Assembly (NCBI GenBank): GCA_043760535.1
Contig: JAYUOV010000173.1
Coordinates: 1-36,936, forward strand
DNA from: JAZKFT01 sp043760535
Lineage (GTDB): Bacteria; Bacteroidota; Bacteroidia; Chitinophagales; Chitinophagaceae
DNA: 36,936 bases
Direction of reading: 5' to 3'
Shown: in pieces, positions 35,107 to 36,936 of the stretch
How positions within the stretch are numbered: the stretch's first letter is position 1
Layout of the letters: every line of letters begins with the position of its first letter
Made by a program: the position numbers and the translations under genes
The notes under the pieces: model-generated
What the model saw: the letters and a program-made list of their open reading frames with translations, nothing else
What the model was told of the DNA's origin: nothing
The model's database searches: none

Positions 35107-35688
35107 GTGAAGAAAATAACACTTATTGCACTGCTTTTATGCCTTGTTAGTGTAATGAATGCACAGGAAAATAATTCCTTAAAACTTGGGTATAAAACCC
35201 CGGCCGCCTCGGGGCAATGATGTTTTGCAGAGTTAGTTTATAATTAGGTGAGCTGGATTTATCTGGTTTACCTACTAATGCAAGTCAGGATTTTTTGAGA
35301 AAAGGTAATAGCGACCCTCAATTATTTGCATTATATTCTCGATGCGGATGGTATTTGTTAGTATATCAATTCCATAAACCCGGAATATTGCCAGCCAATC
35401 TGCAGGGCATATATAACCTGTATGATGTTCGACCGAATTCGGATTATCATAAGCATATTAACCAGCAAATGAATTACTGGTAGGCAGAAGTTAGTAATCT
35501 GGGTTAAAAAGCCATTCCGTTGATATACTTTACCGATAATTTTCGGGTGCCAGGCAGGGTGACTGCACAAAAAATGTATCATGCCAAAGACTGGACCATT
35601 CACCATTCAACTGTCGTATTTGGAAAATCTGGCCTTATCAGCGATGAAAGCAGGGGAGCTAATCCATTAATGGGTACCAGACTTTGAG
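35107..35688 (+). pseudogene. Decayed GH95 alpha-L-fucosidase-type gene
   Basis: A GTG start at 35107 opens a signal peptide (KKITLIALLLCLVSVMNAQ) and the first mature residues (SLKLGYKTPAA) before a stop. About 300 residues of the N-terminal domain are missing. From about 35247, in another frame, come the start of the GH95 catalytic barrel (GELDLSGLPTNASQDFL, SDPQLFALYSRCGWYLL, GILPANLQGIYN, YHKHINQQMNYW) and, past two in-frame stops (35481 and about 35505), RVTAQKMYHAKDWTIHH. Sequence stops resembling GH95 near 35680, so the C-terminal half is lost. Intact GH95 proteins have about 800 residues and remove alpha-L-fucose or alpha-L-galactose. Non-functional. Confidence 0.88.
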
Positions 35689-35940
35689 TTAATTTATGTG
35701 ACTTTCTTGTTTTACACACAATACGCTTTATCTCAAGCAAAAAATATATCCTATCCTAATAAAGTCATCCGAATTTGTTTCGTGTTTTTTGGGTGTTCCT
35801 GTAAATTCCAATAAAAAAAAAATTCTCAAAATTCCGCGGTCTAATCTGAGTGGAGCTAATTCTCTTTTGCCTTTTGTTGTGCCAAAATGGGTTGGTTGTA
35901 CTATTGCGGCTATTATTTTTTGAGGATGAACAGTAGCATT
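35689..35940. other. Unassigned sequence between GH95 and transposase remnants
   Basis: No GH95 or transposase similarity is visible here. A minus-strand frame reads through part of it (HFGTTKGKRELAPLRLDRG) but has no start and no recognised family. It is probably intergenic debris at the join of two decayed elements. Confidence 0.4.
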
Positions 35941-36408
35941 CTGAACTCACCATTTTGTGAGCTTTTATTCTACTGCTAGCTGCCTTTGGTTGGTAAGGAA
36001 GTATGCATTGGCAGTCATCATACCAAAGAATAACAAGCACTTTTTGCATGGCATCTATATCCAGATAGCAGCCAATATAATTACGCCAGCGGCTGGGCAG
36101 GTCGGCGTCTCTTATGGCTTCGGCTGCTTTAAACGGACGCCACAAAAATACCGCAGGCTCCAATAGGTATTTAAACGCTGGATGAGCAACTCATCGATTA
36201 CGCACATAAAGTGCTTTAAAAACTGCAGGGCAATGCCGCCTTTTACATCCAACGAGGGTTTACAGCCACGGCCGCTCAAGTTTTGCTTTGGTGCAGGTAT
36301 AGTAACAGCCAATTGGTCAAAAGGCATCGATAAATACAATTGCCCTAAATCTGTTTGTAAAAATCGATCGTGCAATAATTGTTGGTGCGGAAATAGTAAA
36401 TGTACCAT
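35941..36408 (-). pseudogene. Truncated, frameshifted transposase remnant
   Basis: The N-terminal part of an IS5/IS1182-like transposase. The first frame (36408 down to about 36120) reads LLHDRFLQTDLGQLYLSMPF, KGGIALQFLKHFMCVIDELL and IQRLNTYWSLRYFCGVRL; the text then continues in a different frame with IRDADLPSRWRNYIGCYLDI and DAMQKVLVILWYDD to about 35990. The frameshift lies near 36120-36145. The catalytic DDE region is absent. An inverted repeat CACTTTG/CAAAGTG just upstream (about 36432-36460) may be part of the old element end. Inactive. Confidence 0.7.
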
Positions 36409-36780
36409 CGGTATTCAATATTAATGCCGCCTCACTTTGAGCACTTTTTGTGACAAAGTGGAGCTTTTTTATATCCGTTTTCCACAAAACACACTACAGA
36501 TGCAGATTGTAGACTTTCAGGAAGACCCTTTTTTATTACAAAAAAAAGGATACTTGATAACCGCTCCATCCATCTTGCCAAAAAATGCTCTTATATAACC
36601 AAATGGAGATCGCAGATATATTGATATTTCGCCCACCGTTGATTTAGAACGTACAAAAAAAGTGTACAGCGCTTTAGTTGAAGCAGCGTCTATTTTAAAA
36701 TGGATTATGTATTCATTTAGAAAATATAAGGGACGCCACAAAAACGGTCTCCGATACAAATAAGTAAAGACAAAGGAACA
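36409..36780. other. Unassigned sequence before the right edge repeat
   Basis: 372 bases without a convincing gene. A plus-strand frame opens with ATG at 36498 (MQIVDFQEDPFLLQKKGYLI) but stops after about 32 codons; past the stop it goes on (YIDISPTVDLERTKKVYSAL) to about 36760. This may be another broken gene, but the family is not recognised. Confidence 0.4.
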
Positions 36781-36878
36781 ATCAGAACTCCTTACCACTC
36801 GCAGTTTTGATTGCATAGTTTTTCTTTTTTTGCCTGCCCCGCCTGCCCCAATGAATATCGGTGGATTATTTCGGTGGA
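36781..36878. repeat. Right copy of edge inverted repeat
   Basis: Reverse complement of 1-98 with about five mismatches. On the minus strand the sequence entering it (36936 down to 36879) contains gcgttcgcc-type and cgctccatcagggcacggc-type segments that probably belong to the same larger element but fall outside the left copy because the window starts there. Confidence 0.85.
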
Positions 36879-36936
36879 ACCCAGCGAAAGCCGTGCCCTG
36901 ATGGAGCGACATTGGCGAACGTTGTAAATCCCGTAG

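Noticed and set aside
36517..36912. 131-codon minus-strand open frame across the right edge repeat
   Set aside because: Runs through repeat DNA with low-complexity, frame-inconsistent sequence and no recognisable domain.
1..36936. CRISPR array, tRNA, rRNA or anti-phage system
   Set aside because: No regularly spaced direct repeats, no cloverleaf or rRNA-like segments and no defence proteins were recognised; all intact genes fit a PUL.

Overview
The window is an AT-rich stretch of a Bacteroidota chromosome, probably from the Chitinophagales/Chitinophagaceae side of the phylum. The evidence is a SusC/SusD pair, a hybrid two-component sensor with beta-propellers, DUF5017 and DUF4982 domains, and type IX secretion (T9SS) C-terminal sorting domains. 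The assignment to family level is inference. Almost the whole window is one polysaccharide utilization locus (PUL), bracketed by a ~98-bp repeat in inverted orientation at the two window edges.

Layout. (1) 1-4218: edge repeat, then a minus-strand hybrid sensor/AraC regulator. (2) 4409-9246, plus strand: GH3 beta-glycosidase, a small T9SS-exported DNRLRE protein, and an alpha/beta-hydrolase esterase. (3) 9362-16057: two tandem, paralogous T9SS-exported pectate-lyase-fold proteins with Ig-like and DNRLRE modules. (4) 16524-19190: GH2 glycosidase with a malectin-like tail. (5) 19427-25776: SusC, SusD and a DUF5017 lipoprotein, closely spaced and presumably one transcript. (6) 25941-33348: parallel beta-helix protein, GH88 unsaturated glucuronyl hydrolase, an iduronate-2-sulfatase-like (S1_7-like) sulfatase, a sulfamidase-like (S1_8-like) sulfatase, and a second esterase. 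(7) 33929-34822, minus strand: a stand-alone AraC regulator. (8) 35107-36936: a decayed GH95 alpha-fucosidase-type gene, a frameshifted transposase fragment, unassigned sequence and the right edge repeat.

How the parts fit (inference). Surface beta-helix enzymes, anchored or released through T9SS and carrying DNRLRE modules, would cut a uronate-containing, sulfated and probably acylated polysaccharide. SusC/SusD/DUF5017 would import oligosaccharides. In the periplasm GH88 would remove the unsaturated uronate left by a lyase, two sulfatases and two esterases would strip substituents, and GH2 and GH3 would release neutral sugars. The hybrid sensor would detect an oligosaccharide and switch the locus on. 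GH88 implies that a lyase acts upstream, and the only lyase candidates here are three beta-helix proteins of unassigned specificity. The substrate cannot be named from sequence alone: ulvan-like, glycosaminoglycan-like and fucose-containing glucuronan-type polymers are all open. No sulfatase-maturating enzyme is present, so formylglycine formation must be encoded elsewhere.

Non-coding DNA is rich in short inverted-repeat elements of at least two families, in a recurring AGTATTT motif, and in duplicated upstream sequence. No rRNA, tRNA or CRISPR array was seen.
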